From Sphingomonadales bacterium (lineage in GTDB: Bacteria > Pseudomonadota > Alphaproteobacteria > Sphingomonadales > Sphingomonadaceae): a stretch of 64,000 nt of DNA. This document shows positions 38,305-47,606 of this stretch, one piece after another. The stretch's first letter is position 1. The number at the start of each line of letters is the position of its first letter. Position numbers and translations under genes: made by a program. The notes beneath the pieces are model-generated. The model saw nothing but the letters and a program-made list of their open reading frames with translations. It was not told the origin of the DNA and searched no databases. The stretch spans positions 62,001 to 126,000 of the forward strand of contig JAIXUQ010000115.1 in assembly GCA_027483465.1 (NCBI GenBank). Direction: 5' to 3'.

Positions 38305-39827
38305 GCCAGCAAACGGCCACCATCGCCCCGGATGCCGTCACCGCCACCACGCGTTTGGCCACCGGCGCCCCGGTGCTGCTGTGGACGCGCATCGTTTCGG
38401 ACACGGAAACCCCGGTTTCGGCGATGCTGAAGCTGGGCGGGGAGGGCTCCGGCGCCTTCCTGCTCGAATCGGTGGAAGGCGGCCAGGTGCGCGGCCGCCA
38501 CTCGCTGTTGGGGCTTGATCCCGATCTGGTGTGGCGCGCCCACGGCAACCGCGCCGAAATCAACCGCCACTGGCAGCATGACCGCAACGCCTTTGTGGCG
38601 CAGGATGGTGACACGCTGGCCAATCTGCGGGCGCTGGTGGCCGAAGCCCGCGCCGAGGTGCCGCCCGAACTGCCGGCGGCGCTGGCCTGCCTGGTGGGCT
38701 ATATGGGCTATGAAAGTGTGCGGCTGGTTGAGCCCAGCGTGCCGGAAACCGGGCCGTCGGCGCTGGGCCTGCCCGACATGATCTTCGTGCGCCCCACCCT
38801 GCTGCTGGTGTTTGACCGGCTGAAGGACGAATTGTTCATCGTCGCCCCCATCTTTGACACCAGCGATCCGGCCGCCGCCTACCGGGCCGCCGCCGATCGC
38901 ATCATCGAGGCCGAACGCCGCCTTGCCCGGCCGCTGCCCCCGGCGCCGCGCGCGCCGGATGCGCTGCCCGCCGCCACGCCGCATCACCACACCGATCCGG
39001 CGCGCTATGCCGCCATGGTCGAACGGGCGCGGGACTATATCCTGGCCGGGGACATCTTCCAGGTCGTGCTCTCCCAGCGCTTCTCGGTGGATTTCCCGCT
39101 GCCGGCCTTCGCGCTCTACCGGGCGCTGCGGCGCATCAACCCGTCACCCTTCCTCTATTTCCTGGATCTGCCCGGCTTTGCGCTGGTCGGCTCCAGCCCG
39201 GAAATCCTGGTGCGGGCACGTGACGGCAATGTCACCATCCGCCCCATCGCCGGCACCCGCCCGCGCGGGCGGGACGCGGCCGAGGATGCCGCCAACCGCG
39301 ACAGCCTGCTCGCCGATCCCAAGGAACTGGCCGAGCATCTGATGCTGCTCGATCTGGGCCGGCACGACACGGCGCGGGTTTCGGTGCCCGGCACGGTCAA
39401 GGTCACCGATCGCTTCTTCGTCGAATTCTACAGCCATGTCATGCACATCGTCTCCAACGTGCAGGGCCGGCTGGCCGATGGCATCGATGCGGTGGCGGCG
39501 TTTCTGGCCGGCTTCCCGGCCGGCACGGTTTCGGGCGCCCCCAAGGTGCGCGCCATGCAGATCATCGCCGAGCTTGAGGCCGAGGCGCGCGGGCCCTACG
39601 CCGGCGGGGTCGGCTATTTCAGCCCCAATGGCGACATGGACAGTTGCATCGTGCTGCGCACCGCCGTGGTGAAGGACGGGCAGATGCATGTGCAGGCCGG
39701 CGCCGGCATCGTGGCCGACAGCGTGGCCGCCTATGAACAGCGCGAATGCGAAGCCAAGGCCGGCGCCCTGATCGCCGCCGCCCGCGAAGCCATCGCGACG
39801 GCCGGACAGGCCGGATTCGGGCAATAG
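38301..39827 (+). CDS. trpE: Anthranilate synthase component I
   Basis: 508 residues. With TrpG converts chorismate and glutamine to anthranilate. N-terminal regulatory half contains LLESVEGGQVRGRHSLLGL, the tryptophan-binding LLES region. The chorismate-binding domain shows RARDGNVTIRPIAGTRPRGRD, KVTDRFFVEFYSHVMHIVS and FPAGTVSGAPKVRAMQII, with the C-terminal VQAGAGIVADS. Translationally coupled to ppiD. Separated from trpG by a MITE-like repeat and an antisense toxin-antitoxin pair, so trpG may not share a transcript with trpE. Confidence 0.96.
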   Translation: MSQQTATIAPDAVTATTRLATGAPVLLWTRIVSDTETPVSAMLKLGGEGSGAFLLESVEGGQVRGRHSLLGLDPDLVWRAHGNRAEINRHWQHDRNAFVAQDGDTLANLRALVAEARAEVPPELPAALACLVGYMGYESVRLVEPSVPETGPSALGLPDMIFVRPTLLLVFDRLKDELFIVAPIFDTSDPAAAYRAAADRIIEAERRLARPLPPAPRAPDALPAATPHHHTDPARYAAMVERARDYILAGDIFQVVLSQRFSVDFPLPAFALYRALRRINPSPFLYFLDLPGFALVGSSPEILVRARDGNVTIRPIAGTRPRGRDAAEDAANRDSLLADPKELAEHLMLLDLGRHDTARVSVPGTVKVTDRFFVEFYSHVMHIVSNVQGRLADGIDAVAAFLAGFPAGTVSGAPKVRAMQIIAELEAEARGPYAGGVGYFSPNGDMDSCIVLRTAVVKDGQMHVQAGAGIVADSVAAYEQRECEAKAGALIAAAREAIATAGQAGFGQ

Positions 39828-39831
39828 GCGC

Positions 39832-40022
39832 TAGAGCACTTCCCGACCAATCTGAACCGGCGTCATCGCCGTTCCGGCGACCCCTGCGGGGCGGGCGGAC
39901 TTTGGCCTGTGGCGGCGTCGCTCGTCGGTTGCGATGCTTGGGGCATCGCGCCCTCCTCGCTCCTTGCCACAAACCAAATTCCGCTCCGTGCCGCCGATCC
40001 AGACCGGTCGGAAAATGCTCTA
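39832..40022. mobile_element. 191-bp MITE-like inverted-repeat element
   Basis: Begins TAGAGCACTTCCCGACC and ends, read on the other strand, TAGAGCATTTTCCGACC; about 23 of the outer 30 bases match as inverted repeats. A TA dinucleotide at each end suits insertion by an IS630/Tc1-type transposase. No coding capacity. It starts 5 bp after the trpE stop, and its right end supplies the stop codon of the VapC-like gene. Confidence 0.55.
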
Positions 40023-40415
40023 AAGCCGCTCGAAATGGCGGACCCTCGGCAAGCCGGCGAAATCAGCATCCTGCGTCCACAGTTCGGCATCATGCGCATG
40101 GGCACAGGCCAGCAGCAGGGCGTCCGCCATGGCCAGCTTGTGCCAATTGGCCAATTGGGCCGCCTCAACAGCAATGGCATTGTCCACCACACACTGTGTG
40201 CGGCGGTTCAGGTGCAGGCCGGCCAGTTGGCTGCCCTCCTCATCCGTGCGCGCCAGGAACCAGCGGGGGACTTCATAGACCAACACGCTTGGAACCAACA
40301 GCCTGCCATCCGCAAACAACGGATCAAAGTTTCGGCCAGCGTCATTGCCGATCAGCCAGTCGATCCAGATGTTGCTGTCAGCCAGCACAAGGCCGGCCGG
40401 CACAATAACAGTCAT
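40020..40415 (-). CDS. vapC: PIN-domain toxin (VapC-like)
   Basis: 131 residues. PIN ribonuclease fold with acidic metal ligands: Asp in LVLADSNIWIDWL, Glu in PSVLVYEVPRW, Asp in LAMADALLLACA and Asp in ELWTQDADFAGLP. It overlaps the AbrB-type antitoxin gene at its start. Encoded antisense to the trp genes, between trpE and trpG. Its TAG stop lies in the terminal bases of the MITE-like repeat, so the C terminus may have been reshaped by that insertion. Confidence 0.88.
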   Translation of the reverse strand: MTVIVPAGLVLADSNIWIDWLIGNDAGRNFDPLFADGRLLVPSVLVYEVPRWFLARTDEEGSQLAGLHLNRRTQCVVDNAIAVEAAQLANWHKLAMADALLLACAHAHDAELWTQDADFAGLPRVRHFERL

Positions 40416-40642
40416 CAGCTGATGTCGCGGTCGCTCTTGTCGCGCACGAAATCATTCTCCAAGCCGGCAAAACGCTCGCGCACCTCTTCAATGGTCAAAT
40501 CGGGCACGAGCACGATGCTCCGACCCCAGTTCATCGCAACCAGCTTCTGGCCAGGCTGAATGCCGGCATTGTCGAGCACTGCCTGGGGGATGTCGATCTG
40601 GATGTCTGCAGACATTTTCACGTCGAGCATGTCATTCACCAT
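40415..40642 (-). CDS. vapB: AbrB/MazE-type antitoxin
   Basis: About 75 residues. SpoVT/AbrB swapped-hairpin pattern: ADIQIDIPQAVLDNAGIQPGQKLVAMNWGRSIVLVPD, followed by a flexible acidic tail (EEVRERFAGLENDFVRDKSDRD) that would cap the PIN toxin. The ATG at 40642 has GAGG close by; ATGs at 40630 and 40615 are alternatives. First gene of the toxin-antitoxin operon, about 90 bp from and divergent to trpG. Confidence 0.8.
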   Translation of the reverse strand: MVNDMLDVKMSADIQIDIPQAVLDNAGIQPGQKLVAMNWGRSIVLVPDLTIEEVRERFAGLENDFVRDKSDRDIS

Positions 40643-40729
40643 CTGCCTCGCACGCTGCTTATCAGCTTTGTCAGGCTGTTGCCACCACAAGCAGATGACG
40701 CGCCCCGGCAAAGCGGCTAGAGCCAGCGC

Positions 40730-41332
40730 ATGACCATCCTTGTCATCGACAATTATGACAGCTTCACCTTCAACCTCGTCCATTATCTGGCCGAACTGGG
40801 GGCGCAAACGCATGTGGTGCGCAACGATGCCATCACCACGCAGGACGCGATGGGCATGCACCCGGATGCCATCCTGCTTTCCCCCGGCCCCTGCACCCCC
40901 AACGAGGCCGGCATCTGCCTGTCATTGATCGCCGCGGCCGCCGAAACCCGCACGCCGCTGTTTGGCGTGTGCCTGGGCCACCAGGCGCTGGGCCAGGCCT
41001 TTGGCGGCATTGTCGAGCGGGCGCCGCAGGTGATGCACGGCAAGGTCAGCGCGATCAGCCATGATGGCAGCGGCGTGTTCGCCGGCATCCCCTCCCCGTT
41101 CGAGGCGACGCGCTATCACAGCCTGGTGGTGCGCGAGGCCGGGCTGCCGGCCGATCTGGTGGTCAACGCCCGCAGCCCCGATGGCCTGATCATGGGGCTC
41201 CACCACCGCGAACTGCCGCTGCACGGCGTGCAGTTCCACCCCGAAAGCATCGCCACCCAGCATGGCCACAAATTGCTGGCCAATTTCATGGCGCTGGCCG
41301 GCCTCAAGCCCCAACTGTCGGTTGCGGCATGA
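40730..41332 (+). CDS. trpG: Anthranilate synthase component II (glutamine amidotransferase)
   Basis: 200 residues, class I amidotransferase. Nucleophile Cys in LFGVCLGHQALGQAFGG and the catalytic His-Glu in GVQFHPESI; the oxyanion loop is ILLSPGPCTPNEAG. Supplies ammonia to TrpE. Stop overlaps the trpD start by 4 bp. Confidence 0.96.
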   Translation: MTILVIDNYDSFTFNLVHYLAELGAQTHVVRNDAITTQDAMGMHPDAILLSPGPCTPNEAGICLSLIAAAAETRTPLFGVCLGHQALGQAFGGIVERAPQVMHGKVSAISHDGSGVFAGIPSPFEATRYHSLVVREAGLPADLVVNARSPDGLIMGLHHRELPLHGVQFHPESIATQHGHKLLANFMALAGLKPQLSVAA

Positions 41333-42312
41333 TTGCCCTGCCCGATCCCGCCGCCCCGCTTGAAGCGCAAGCGGCGGCCGAGGCCTTTGCCGCGATCTTC
41401 GACGGCAAGGTTGCCGATGATGCCCTCACGTCCTTCCTCGTCACCCTGGCCGAACGCGGCGAGACGGTGGACGAGGTGGTCGCCGCCGCGCGGGCCCTGC
41501 GCGCGCGGGCCATCCAGCCGTTCCGCGCCGCCGATGCGCTCGATGTCTGCGGCACCGGCGGCGATGGCATGCACAGCCTCAACATCTCCACCGCCGTGTC
41601 GCTCGTGGTCGCCGCCTGCGGGGTGAAGCTGGCCAAGCATGGCAACCGCGCTGCCTCCTCCACATCCGGAGCGGCTGATGTGCTGATGGTGCTGGGCGTG
41701 CCGGAATTGCCGATGGACCGGCTCGGCCCCTGCCTCGATCAGGTCGGCATCAGCTTCCTGCACGCCGCCCGCCATCATCCGGCGATGGCCCGCGTGGCGC
41801 CGGTGCGCCGCGCCATCGGCCGCCGCACCATCTTCAACCTGCTGGGGCCGCTGTGCAATCCGGCCGGGGTGGATCAGCAGTTGCTGGGCGTGTTTGCCCC
41901 CGGCCCGGTGCCGCTGATGGCCGCCGCGCTGGCGCAACTGGGCAGCCGCGCCGCGCTGGTGGTGCACGGCCAGGGCTTTGATGAAGTGGCGATTTCGGGC
42001 GAGACCACCGCCATGGCGCTGGCCGGCGGCACGCTCACACCCATCACGCTCTGCCCCGAAGCGGCCGGCCTGCAGCGCCACCCCAACGCGGCGCTGAAGG
42101 GCGGCAGCCCCGAATACAACGCCGAGCGGTTGACCGCGCTGCTCGCCGGTGCGCACGACGCCTATCGCGACATGGTGCTGCTGAATGCAGCGGCTGCCCT
42201 CAGCGTCGTCCGCCCCGGCCTGTCGCTCCCCGCCGGCGTTGCCCAGGCCGCCGCCGCCATTGATTCGGGCGCTGCCGCCGATATCCTTGCCCGCTGGATC
42301 GCCTTCCGATGA
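41329..42312 (+). CDS. trpD: Anthranilate phosphoribosyltransferase
   Basis: 327 residues. Transfers phosphoribose from PRPP to anthranilate. Signature [22 protein letters not shown] (PRPP/Mg loop, with MHSLN replacing the common GT/NS form), [17 protein letters not shown] and FLLAPRHHPAM-type [17 protein letters not shown]. Coupled to trpG and trpC by ATGA overlaps. Confidence 0.95.
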   Translation: MIALPDPAAPLEAQAAAEAFAAIFDGKVADDALTSFLVTLAERGETVDEVVAAARALRARAIQPFRAADALDVCGTGGDGMHSLNISTAVSLVVAACGVKLAKHGNRAASSTSGAADVLMVLGVPELPMDRLGPCLDQVGISFLHAARHHPAMARVAPVRRAIGRRTIFNLLGPLCNPAGVDQQLLGVFAPGPVPLMAAALAQLGSRAALVVHGQGFDEVAISGETTAMALAGGTLTPITLCPEAAGLQRHPNAALKGGSPEYNAERLTALLAGAHDAYRDMVLLNAAAALSVVRPGLSLPAGVAQAAAAIDSGAAADILARWIAFR

Positions 42313-43112
42313 CCGACACCCAAACCGACACGCTGGCCACCATCGTCGCCCACAAGCGCGAGGTTTATGCCGCCCGCACCGCCGCCATCCCGCTGGCCGA
42401 GGTGGAGGCCGCCGCCCGCGCCGCCGATGCCCCGCGCGGGTTCATCGCCGCCATCCACGCCGCCCATGCCCAGGGCCGGCTGGCGCTGATCGCCGAATGC
42501 AAGAAGGCCAGCCCCTCCAAGGGCCTGATCCGCGCCGATTTCGATCCGGCCGCGCTCGCCCGCGCCTATGAACAGGGCGGCGCCACCTGCCTCTCCGTCC
42601 TCACCGAGGAGCGCTGGTTCCTCGGCAGCGATGCCTATCTGGTGCAGGCGCGCGCCGCCTGCGCGCTGCCGGTGATCCGCAAGGATTTCATCGTCGATCC
42701 CTATCAGGTGATCGAAGCCCGCGCGCTCGGCGCCGATGCCATCCTGCTGATCATGGCCGCCCTGTCGGATGCGCAAGCCGCCGAACTGGAAGCGGTCGCA
42801 CAGGCCTGGGGCCTGGACGTGCTGATCGAGGTGCATGACGCCGACGAGCGGGACCGGGCGCTCAAGCTGAAAACCCCGCTGCTCGGCATCAACAACCGCA
42901 ACCTGAAAACCCTCGAGGTCAGCCTCCAGACCAGCTTTGCGCTGGCCGGTACGCCGGGCCGCACGCTGGTCGCCGAATCCGGCCTGTCGGCCCACGCCGA
43001 TCTCGCCGCGCTGGCCGGCGTGGGCATCGAGACCTTCCTGGTCGGCGAAAGCCTGATGCGCCATGCCGATGTGACGGCGGCGACCCGCAGCCTGCTCGGG
43101 CTGGCGGCATGA
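42309..43112 (+). CDS. trpC: Indole-3-glycerol phosphate synthase
   Basis: 267 residues, TIM barrel. Catalytic Lys and Glu in [15 protein letters not shown], Lys in [14 protein letters not shown], Glu in [13 protein letters not shown] context, and the phosphate loop [16 protein letters not shown]. Monofunctional: no TrpF domain is fused. Overlaps trpD and moaC by 4 bp each. Confidence 0.96.
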   Translation: MTDTQTDTLATIVAHKREVYAARTAAIPLAEVEAAARAADAPRGFIAAIHAAHAQGRLALIAECKKASPSKGLIRADFDPAALARAYEQGGATCLSVLTEERWFLGSDAYLVQARAACALPVIRKDFIVDPYQVIEARALGADAILLIMAALSDAQAAELEAVAQAWGLDVLIEVHDADERDRALKLKTPLLGINNRNLKTLEVSLQTSFALAGTPGRTLVAESGLSAHADLAALAGVGIETFLVGESLMRHADVTAATRSLLGLAA

Positions 43113-43579
43113 CCGGGCTGACCCACCTTGATGGCGGCGGCGCCGCCCGCATGGTGGACATCAGCGCCAAGCCGGCCACGCGGCGTGAGGCGGTGGCCGA
43201 AGGCGTCATCCACATCGGGCCCGACGCGCTGGCGGCGATCCGCAGCGCCACGGTGAAGAAGGGCGACGTGCTGGCCACCGCCCGCATCGCCGGCATCATG
43301 GCGGCCAAGCGCACCGCCGATCTCATCCCGCTCTGCCACCCGCTGCCGATCGATGCCGTCAGCCTGGATCTGGCGATCGAGGACGGGCTGATCCGCGCCA
43401 CCGCCACCGTGGCAACCACCCACGGCACCGGCGTGGAGATGGAGGCGCTCACCGCCGTCACCACCGCGCTGCTGACGGTGTATGACATGGCCAAGGCGCT
43501 GGACCGCGCCATGCGCATCGATGGCATCCGCCTGCTGAAAAAATCGGGCGGGCGGTCAGGGGATTATGTGGCCGGATGA
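43109..43579 (+). CDS. moaC: Cyclic pyranopterin monophosphate synthase
   Basis: 156 residues. Second step of molybdenum cofactor synthesis. Signatures: [36 protein letters not shown] (active-site His), [27 protein letters not shown] and the C-terminal [12 protein letters not shown]. Joined to trpC and moeA by 4-bp overlaps, so Moco genes ride on the trp operon. Confidence 0.96.
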   Translation: MTGLTHLDGGGAARMVDISAKPATRREAVAEGVIHIGPDALAAIRSATVKKGDVLATARIAGIMAAKRTADLIPLCHPLPIDAVSLDLAIEDGLIRATATVATTHGTGVEMEALTAVTTALLTVYDMAKALDRAMRIDGIRLLKKSGGRSGDYVAG

Positions 43580-44775
43580 GCGGCCTGCTGCCGTTCGAGC
43601 ATGCGCTGGCCCGGCTGCTCGATGGCGCGGTGCCGCTGCCGCCCGAGCCGGTGCCGCTGGCGGCCGCCGCCGGGCGCGTGCTGGCCGCTGATCTGGCCGC
43701 CCGCCTCACCCAGCCGCCCTTTGCCGCCGCCGCCATGGATGGCTATGCGATCCGCTGGGCTGATCGGCACCAGCCCTGGCGTGTGGTGGGGGAAAGCGCC
43801 GCCGGCCACGGCTGGGCCGGCACGCTGGGCGCCGGCGAGGCTGTGCGCATCTTCACCGGCGCGCCCGTGCCCGCTGGCGCCGATGTGATCGTGGTGCAGG
43901 AAGAGGTGGCGCGCGACGGCGATGTGGCCCGCCTGAACGGTGAGGGCCCGCCGCGCATCGGCGCCCATATCCGCGCCGCCGGGCAGGATTTCGCCGCCGG
44001 TGATATGCTGATCGCGGCCGGCACACGGCTGGCGCCGCCGCATCTGGGCCTGGCCGCCGCCGCCGGGCATGGCACCCTGCCGGTGGTGCGCCGCCCGCGC
44101 GTGACGCTGATCGCCACCGGCGATGAACTGGTGCCGCCCGGCACCACGCAGGGGCCGGGGCAGATTGTCTCCTCCAATCCCGCCATGCTGGCCGCCCTGC
44201 TGCGCAGCGCCGGCGCCGATGTGAACGACCCCGGCCTGATCCCGGATGACCGCGCCGCGCTGGCCGCCGCGCTGATGACTGCGGACGCCGATCTCATCCT
44301 CACCATCGGCGGCGCCTCGGTGGGCGATCATGATCTGGTGGTGCCGGTGCTGCGCGATCTGGGGGCCGAACTTGATTTCTGGAAGATCGCGCTGCGGCCC
44401 GGCAAGCCGCTGCTCGCCGGCCGGCTGAACGGCGTGCGCGTGATCGGCCTGCCCGGCAATCCGGTCTCCGCCTTTGTCACCGCGCTGCTGTTTGCCGTGC
44501 CGCTGGTGGCGCGGCTGGCCGGCCGGGCCCATGACCTGCCCATCGAGCGGCTGCCGCTGGCGGTGCCGCTGCCCGCCAATGGCCCGCGCCGTGACCATCT
44601 GCGCGCCCGCCGCACCCCGGCCGGGGCCGAGCCCTTTGCCCGGCAGGACAGTGCATTGCTGTCGCTGCTCGCCGCGGCCGACCTGCTGGTGATCCGCCCG
44701 GCCCATGCGCCCGCGGCGGCGGCGGGGGCGATGGTGGATTGCATCGCGCTTGACAGGTTCCATGATGTTTCATAG
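43576..44775 (+). CDS. moeA: Molybdopterin molybdenumtransferase
   Basis: 399 residues. Inserts molybdate into adenylylated molybdopterin. Signatures: [74 protein letters not shown] and [15 protein letters not shown]...[11 protein letters not shown]. Complete. Ends three bases before the lexA SOS box. Confidence 0.96.
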   Translation: MSGLLPFEHALARLLDGAVPLPPEPVPLAAAAGRVLAADLAARLTQPPFAAAAMDGYAIRWADRHQPWRVVGESAAGHGWAGTLGAGEAVRIFTGAPVPAGADVIVVQEEVARDGDVARLNGEGPPRIGAHIRAAGQDFAAGDMLIAAGTRLAPPHLGLAAAAGHGTLPVVRRPRVTLIATGDELVPPGTTQGPGQIVSSNPAMLAALLRSAGADVNDPGLIPDDRAALAAALMTADADLILTIGGASVGDHDLVVPVLRDLGAELDFWKIALRPGKPLLAGRLNGVRVIGLPGNPVSAFVTALLFAVPLVARLAGRAHDLPIERLPLAVPLPANGPRRDHLRARRTPAGAEPFARQDSALLSLLAAADLLVIRPAHAPAAAAGAMVDCIALDRFHDVS

Positions 44776-44777
44776 AT

Positions 44778-44792
44778 GTTCTTCCCATGTTC
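44778..44792 (+). promoter_or_regulatory. SOS box (LexA site) upstream of lexA
   Basis: GTTC-TTCCCAT-GTTC, the alphaproteobacterial GTTC-N7-GTTC LexA motif, lies 29 bp before the lexA start. It indicates autoregulation of lexA independent of the trp-moa operon. Confidence 0.8.
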
Positions 44793-44820
44793 CGTTCAGT
44801 GGCGTTGGGAAGGGGCCAGC

Positions 44821-45534
44821 ATGCTCACCAGGAAACAGCAGGAATTGCTCATCTTCATTGATGAGCGGCTGAAGGCGGACGGTGTTTCCCCCTCGTTCGA
44901 GGAAATGAAGGACGCGCTGAACCTCAAGTCGAAATCCGGTGTGCACCGCCTGATCAATGCGCTGGAGGAACGCGCCTTTATCCGCCGCCTGCCCAACCGC
45001 GCCCGCGCGCTGGAGGTGCTGCGCCTGCCCGATGCGCTGAAGGCCGATGCCGTACGGCCCGAACGCCCGGCGCTCAACCTGGTGGCCAGCCGGCCGGCCC
45101 CCACCCCGCCGGCAGTGGCCCCGCCCGCTGTCGCCATGCTGGCCGCGAACGACACCATCACCGTGCCGCTGCACGGCCGCATCGCCGCCGGCCAGCCGAT
45201 CGAGGCGCTGGAAAGCGACCAGTCGCTCTCGGTGCCCGCCGCCCTGCTCGGCCCCGGCGATCATTATGCGCTGGAAGTGTCAGGCGATTCGATGATCGAG
45301 GCCGGCATCCACAACGGCGATTATGCCCTGATCCGCCGCTGCGAGACGGCGCGCGATGGCGATATCGTGGTGGCGTTGATCAACAACGAGGAAGCCACGC
45401 TGAAATATCTGCGCCATGAAAAGGGCATGGTGCGCCTCGATCCGGCCAACAGCGCCTATCTGCCCCAGCGCTACCACCCCGATCAGGTGCGCATCCAGGG
45501 CAAGCTCGCCGGCCTGCTGCGCCGCTACCACTGA
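44821..45534 (+). CDS. lexA: LexA repressor
   Basis: 237 residues. N-terminal winged helix ([51 protein letters not shown]) binds SOS boxes. Self-cleavage site Ala-Gly in [12 protein letters not shown]; catalytic Ser in [11 protein letters not shown] and Lys in [10 protein letters not shown]. The ATG has GGAAGGGG upstream. Confidence 0.97.
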   Translation: MLTRKQQELLIFIDERLKADGVSPSFEEMKDALNLKSKSGVHRLINALEERAFIRRLPNRARALEVLRLPDALKADAVRPERPALNLVASRPAPTPPAVAPPAVAMLAANDTITVPLHGRIAAGQPIEALESDQSLSVPAALLGPGDHYALEVSGDSMIEAGIHNGDYALIRRCETARDGDIVVALINNEEATLKYLRHEKGMVRLDPANSAYLPQRYHPDQVRIQGKLAGLLRRYH

Positions 45535-45580
45535 TCCGGCGCCGGCCGGCGCCCCGCCTGCCAACGCATCACTGACCCCG

Positions 45581-45607
45581 CCCGCAGCCGCCAGCCCTGG
45601 CTGCGGG
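45581..45607 (+). terminator. Hairpin after lexA
   Basis: CCCGCAGCC and GGCTGCGGG form a perfect 9-bp stem with a 9-nt loop, 47 bp past the lexA stop. No T-run directly after it. Confidence 0.5.
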
Positions 45608-45609
45608 CG

Positions 45610-45661
45610 AAGTCATGTATGCTTGACTTTTTCCGATTCTATGTCATGTTTACCTGACTTT
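45610..45661. promoter_or_regulatory. Twin operator repeats before the XRE/membrane cassette
   Basis: Two copies of GTCATGT-T-C-TGACTTT (45612-45630 and 45643-45661; 16 of 19 bases alike) start 31 bp apart, about three helical turns. Each carries the dyad GTCA-N8-TGAC, extended to AAGTCA...TGACTT in the first. They sit 14 bp before the first gene, over the likely promoter, so they are probably bound by the XRE regulator encoded in the cassette. Confidence 0.6.
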
Positions 45662-45674
45662 AAGTGAGGCAAAC

Positions 45675-46109
45675 ATGACAAATTCCCGCGAACGCCGCCT
45701 GCGCCGCTGGAGCGACCATGGTGCCATGCTGCTGCTTGGCGCCGGCCTGGCGGCCTTCATCCAACTGGTTGCCGGCCGCGTGTCACCGGCCATCATCGGC
45801 TGGGGCACCGGCCTCCTCATGGCCGGGCTTGGCCTGTGGGCCTGCCTGAAGGGCCCGCGCGTGGACGAACTGGCGCTGGCCGGCGTGAAATTCGCCTGGC
45901 TGTGGGGCGGCTTTGCCGGCCTGGCGCTGGGCTTTGGCCTGTTCCAGTGGGCGGTGCTGGCCGGCGGCGGCATCGCCTGGCCGCATGCCCCCGCGCAGCA
46001 GCAGGCCTTTGCCGCCGGCATCATCATCGTCATCGGCGTGCAGATGCTGGCCTATCTGGCGATCCTGGCCGGCTGGTGGTGGCGCAAGAATGGCGGCAAC
46101 GGCGAATGA
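45675..46109 (+). CDS. Four-helix membrane protein of unknown function
   Basis: 144 residues. A basic N terminus (RERRLRRWSDHG) leads into four hydrophobic segments (AMLLLGAGLAAFIQLVAG, AIIGWGTGLLMAGLGLWACL, FAWLWGGFAGLALGFGLFQW and AAGIIIVIGVQMLAYLAILAGWWW). This resembles membrane proteins that are paired with small XRE regulators in many bacteria. Its TGA overlaps the regulator's ATG. Confidence 0.65.
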   Translation: MTNSRERRLRRWSDHGAMLLLGAGLAAFIQLVAGRVSPAIIGWGTGLLMAGLGLWACLKGPRVDELALAGVKFAWLWGGFAGLALGFGLFQWAVLAGGGIAWPHAPAQQQAFAAGIIIVIGVQMLAYLAILAGWWWRKNGGNGE

Positions 46110-46312
46110 GAAGCCGGCTCAAGATCCTGCGCGCCGAACATGGCCTCACCCAGGCCGATCTGGGCGCACTGGCCGGCGTGTCGCGCCAGGCGATCAACGC
46201 CATTGAAACCGGCAAGTTCGAACCCTCGCTCGGCCTGGCCTGGCGGCTGGCCCGCCATTTTGGCCAACCCATTGAAGCGATTTTCGATTTCAGCGACGAA
46301 CTGGAGGATTGA
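46106..46312 (+). CDS. XRE-family helix-turn-helix regulator
   Basis: 68 residues, essentially one HTH domain: LKILRAEHGLTQADLGALAGVSRQAINAIETGKFEPSLGLAWRLARHF, then the YozG-like tail GQPIEAIFDFSDEL. Coupled to the membrane protein gene by ATGA. Likely autoregulator through the twin repeats upstream. Confidence 0.88.
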   Translation: MRSRLKILRAEHGLTQADLGALAGVSRQAINAIETGKFEPSLGLAWRLARHFGQPIEAIFDFSDELED

Positions 46313-46316
46313 TGCC

Positions 46317-46520
46317 ATGAACCGTCACCATTTGCGCTGGCTCAGCCTGATCCTGGGCATCATCGCCGGCTATGCCACGCTGGGCCTGCTGCTGGCCGAC
46401 GGGCTCGACAAACGGGAGACGCTGTCGCTCGCGGCGGCGCTTTCGGCCAGCCTGGGCCTGCTGTTCAGCCTGCGCGCGCTGCGGCGTCCGGGTTGTTCGC
46501 GTCACAGCGGCAGGCGGTAA
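46317..46520 (+). CDS. Small two-helix membrane protein
   Basis: 67 residues with two hydrophobic segments (WLSLILGIIAGYATLGLLLA and LSLAAALSASLGLLFSLRAL). Starts 4 bp after the XRE stop, with GGAGG upstream in the regulator's last codons. The final 19 bp overlap the convergent amidohydrolase gene. Function unknown. Confidence 0.55.
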   Translation: MNRHHLRWLSLILGIIAGYATLGLLLADGLDKRETLSLAAALSASLGLLFSLRALRRPGCSRHSGRR

Positions 46521-47524
46521 ACCCGCGCCGCCGTGCCGCTGAACAGCGCGGTCTTTTCCGCCTGGCTGGCCCCGGCGGCGATCAGCTTGAAGGCGTTCCA
46601 CAGCGTGGCGTAATCGCAGGTGCCGCGGTCCACCGGGAAATTGCTTTCAAACATGCAGCGATCGGGGCCAAAGGCCTCGATGCAGGGCTCGATCCACGGC
46701 CGCCACGCCGCCGCCAGTGCCTCGGCCGTCGCCATGGGCTCGGCCATGAACTGATCGAACCCGCCGAACGGCATGGCCAGCCCGCCCAGTTTCATCACCA
46801 CATTGGGGCAGGCCGCCAGTGCGCGGATATTGGCCGCCCATTCGGCATGGCCTGCATCGCGGACATGGCCCGCCATGCCCAGCGGCGTCGCCACATGATC
46901 GCAGACGATCGGCAACTGCGGCACCGCCTGCGCCGCCGCCACCAGATCGGGCAATTGCGGCGCCAGCAGCCAGACATCATAGCTGAGGCCGGCGGCCGCC
47001 ACCTGCGCCAGCCCGGCCCGGAACGCCGGTTCGGCCAACAGGTGCGGGCGGGGTGACTGCAGGAAGCCCAGCACGGCCGGATCGGCATCCCAGGCCACCG
47101 AATGGCGGATGCCGCGCAGCCGCTCCGGTGCCGCGGCCCGGTGCGCCGCCAGCACCGGGGCCACCGCATCGCCCAGCAGCAGATCGGCATGGGCGACGAT
47201 CCCGGCACAGGCGCGGCTGGTGCCATAGAGGCCCGAGGCGCTCATCGCCGCCACGCCATTGACGAATTCGGTTTCGCCCACCGGGCGCAGTTCCGGCGCC
47301 ACCCCGGCGCGGTAATAGGCGCCGCATTCCACGAACACGCTGGCCACGACATTGTGGCCGCTGCCGAAATCGGCCAGCAGTTCGGGCAGCAGATAGAGCG
47401 GCGACAGCGCGATGGCGCGGGTGAAATCATGGCCCGGTGGGATCGCCGCCAGCGTGCGCCGGATGTCCCACAGATGATGGTGCGGATCGATGATCGGCAA
47501 TTCGGGTTCGATGATCCCGGCCAT
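46502..47524 (-). CDS. TIM-barrel amidohydrolase (PF04909-type)
   Basis: 340 residues. Metal motif IIDPHHHLWDIRR at residues 10-22, then GIRHSVAWDAD, LPIVCDHVATPLG (metal His) and CMFESNFPVD (catalytic Asp region). This is the amidohydrolase_2 group that includes 2-pyrone-4,6-dicarboxylate lactonase and ACMSD-like enzymes; the substrate is uncertain. Start at 47524 (MAGIIEPEL) with AAGAAGGGG upstream; 47554 is possible. Confidence 0.82.
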   Translation of the reverse strand: MAGIIEPELPIIDPHHHLWDIRRTLAAIPPGHDFTRAIALSPLYLLPELLADFGSGHNVVASVFVECGAYYRAGVAPELRPVGETEFVNGVAAMSASGLYGTSRACAGIVAHADLLLGDAVAPVLAAHRAAAPERLRGIRHSVAWDADPAVLGFLQSPRPHLLAEPAFRAGLAQVAAAGLSYDVWLLAPQLPDLVAAAQAVPQLPIVCDHVATPLGMAGHVRDAGHAEWAANIRALAACPNVVMKLGGLAMPFGGFDQFMAEPMATAEALAAAWRPWIEPCIEAFGPDRCMFESNFPVDRGTCDYATLWNAFKLIAAGASQAEKTALFSGTAARVYRLPL

Positions 47525-47606
47525 GGCTGCCCCTTCTTGATTCGGTGCTGCCATGCTGCGCCGCGCCCATTTCAGGCTCAAGCCCCCCCCGCTCAAGCCC
47601 ACTTGC

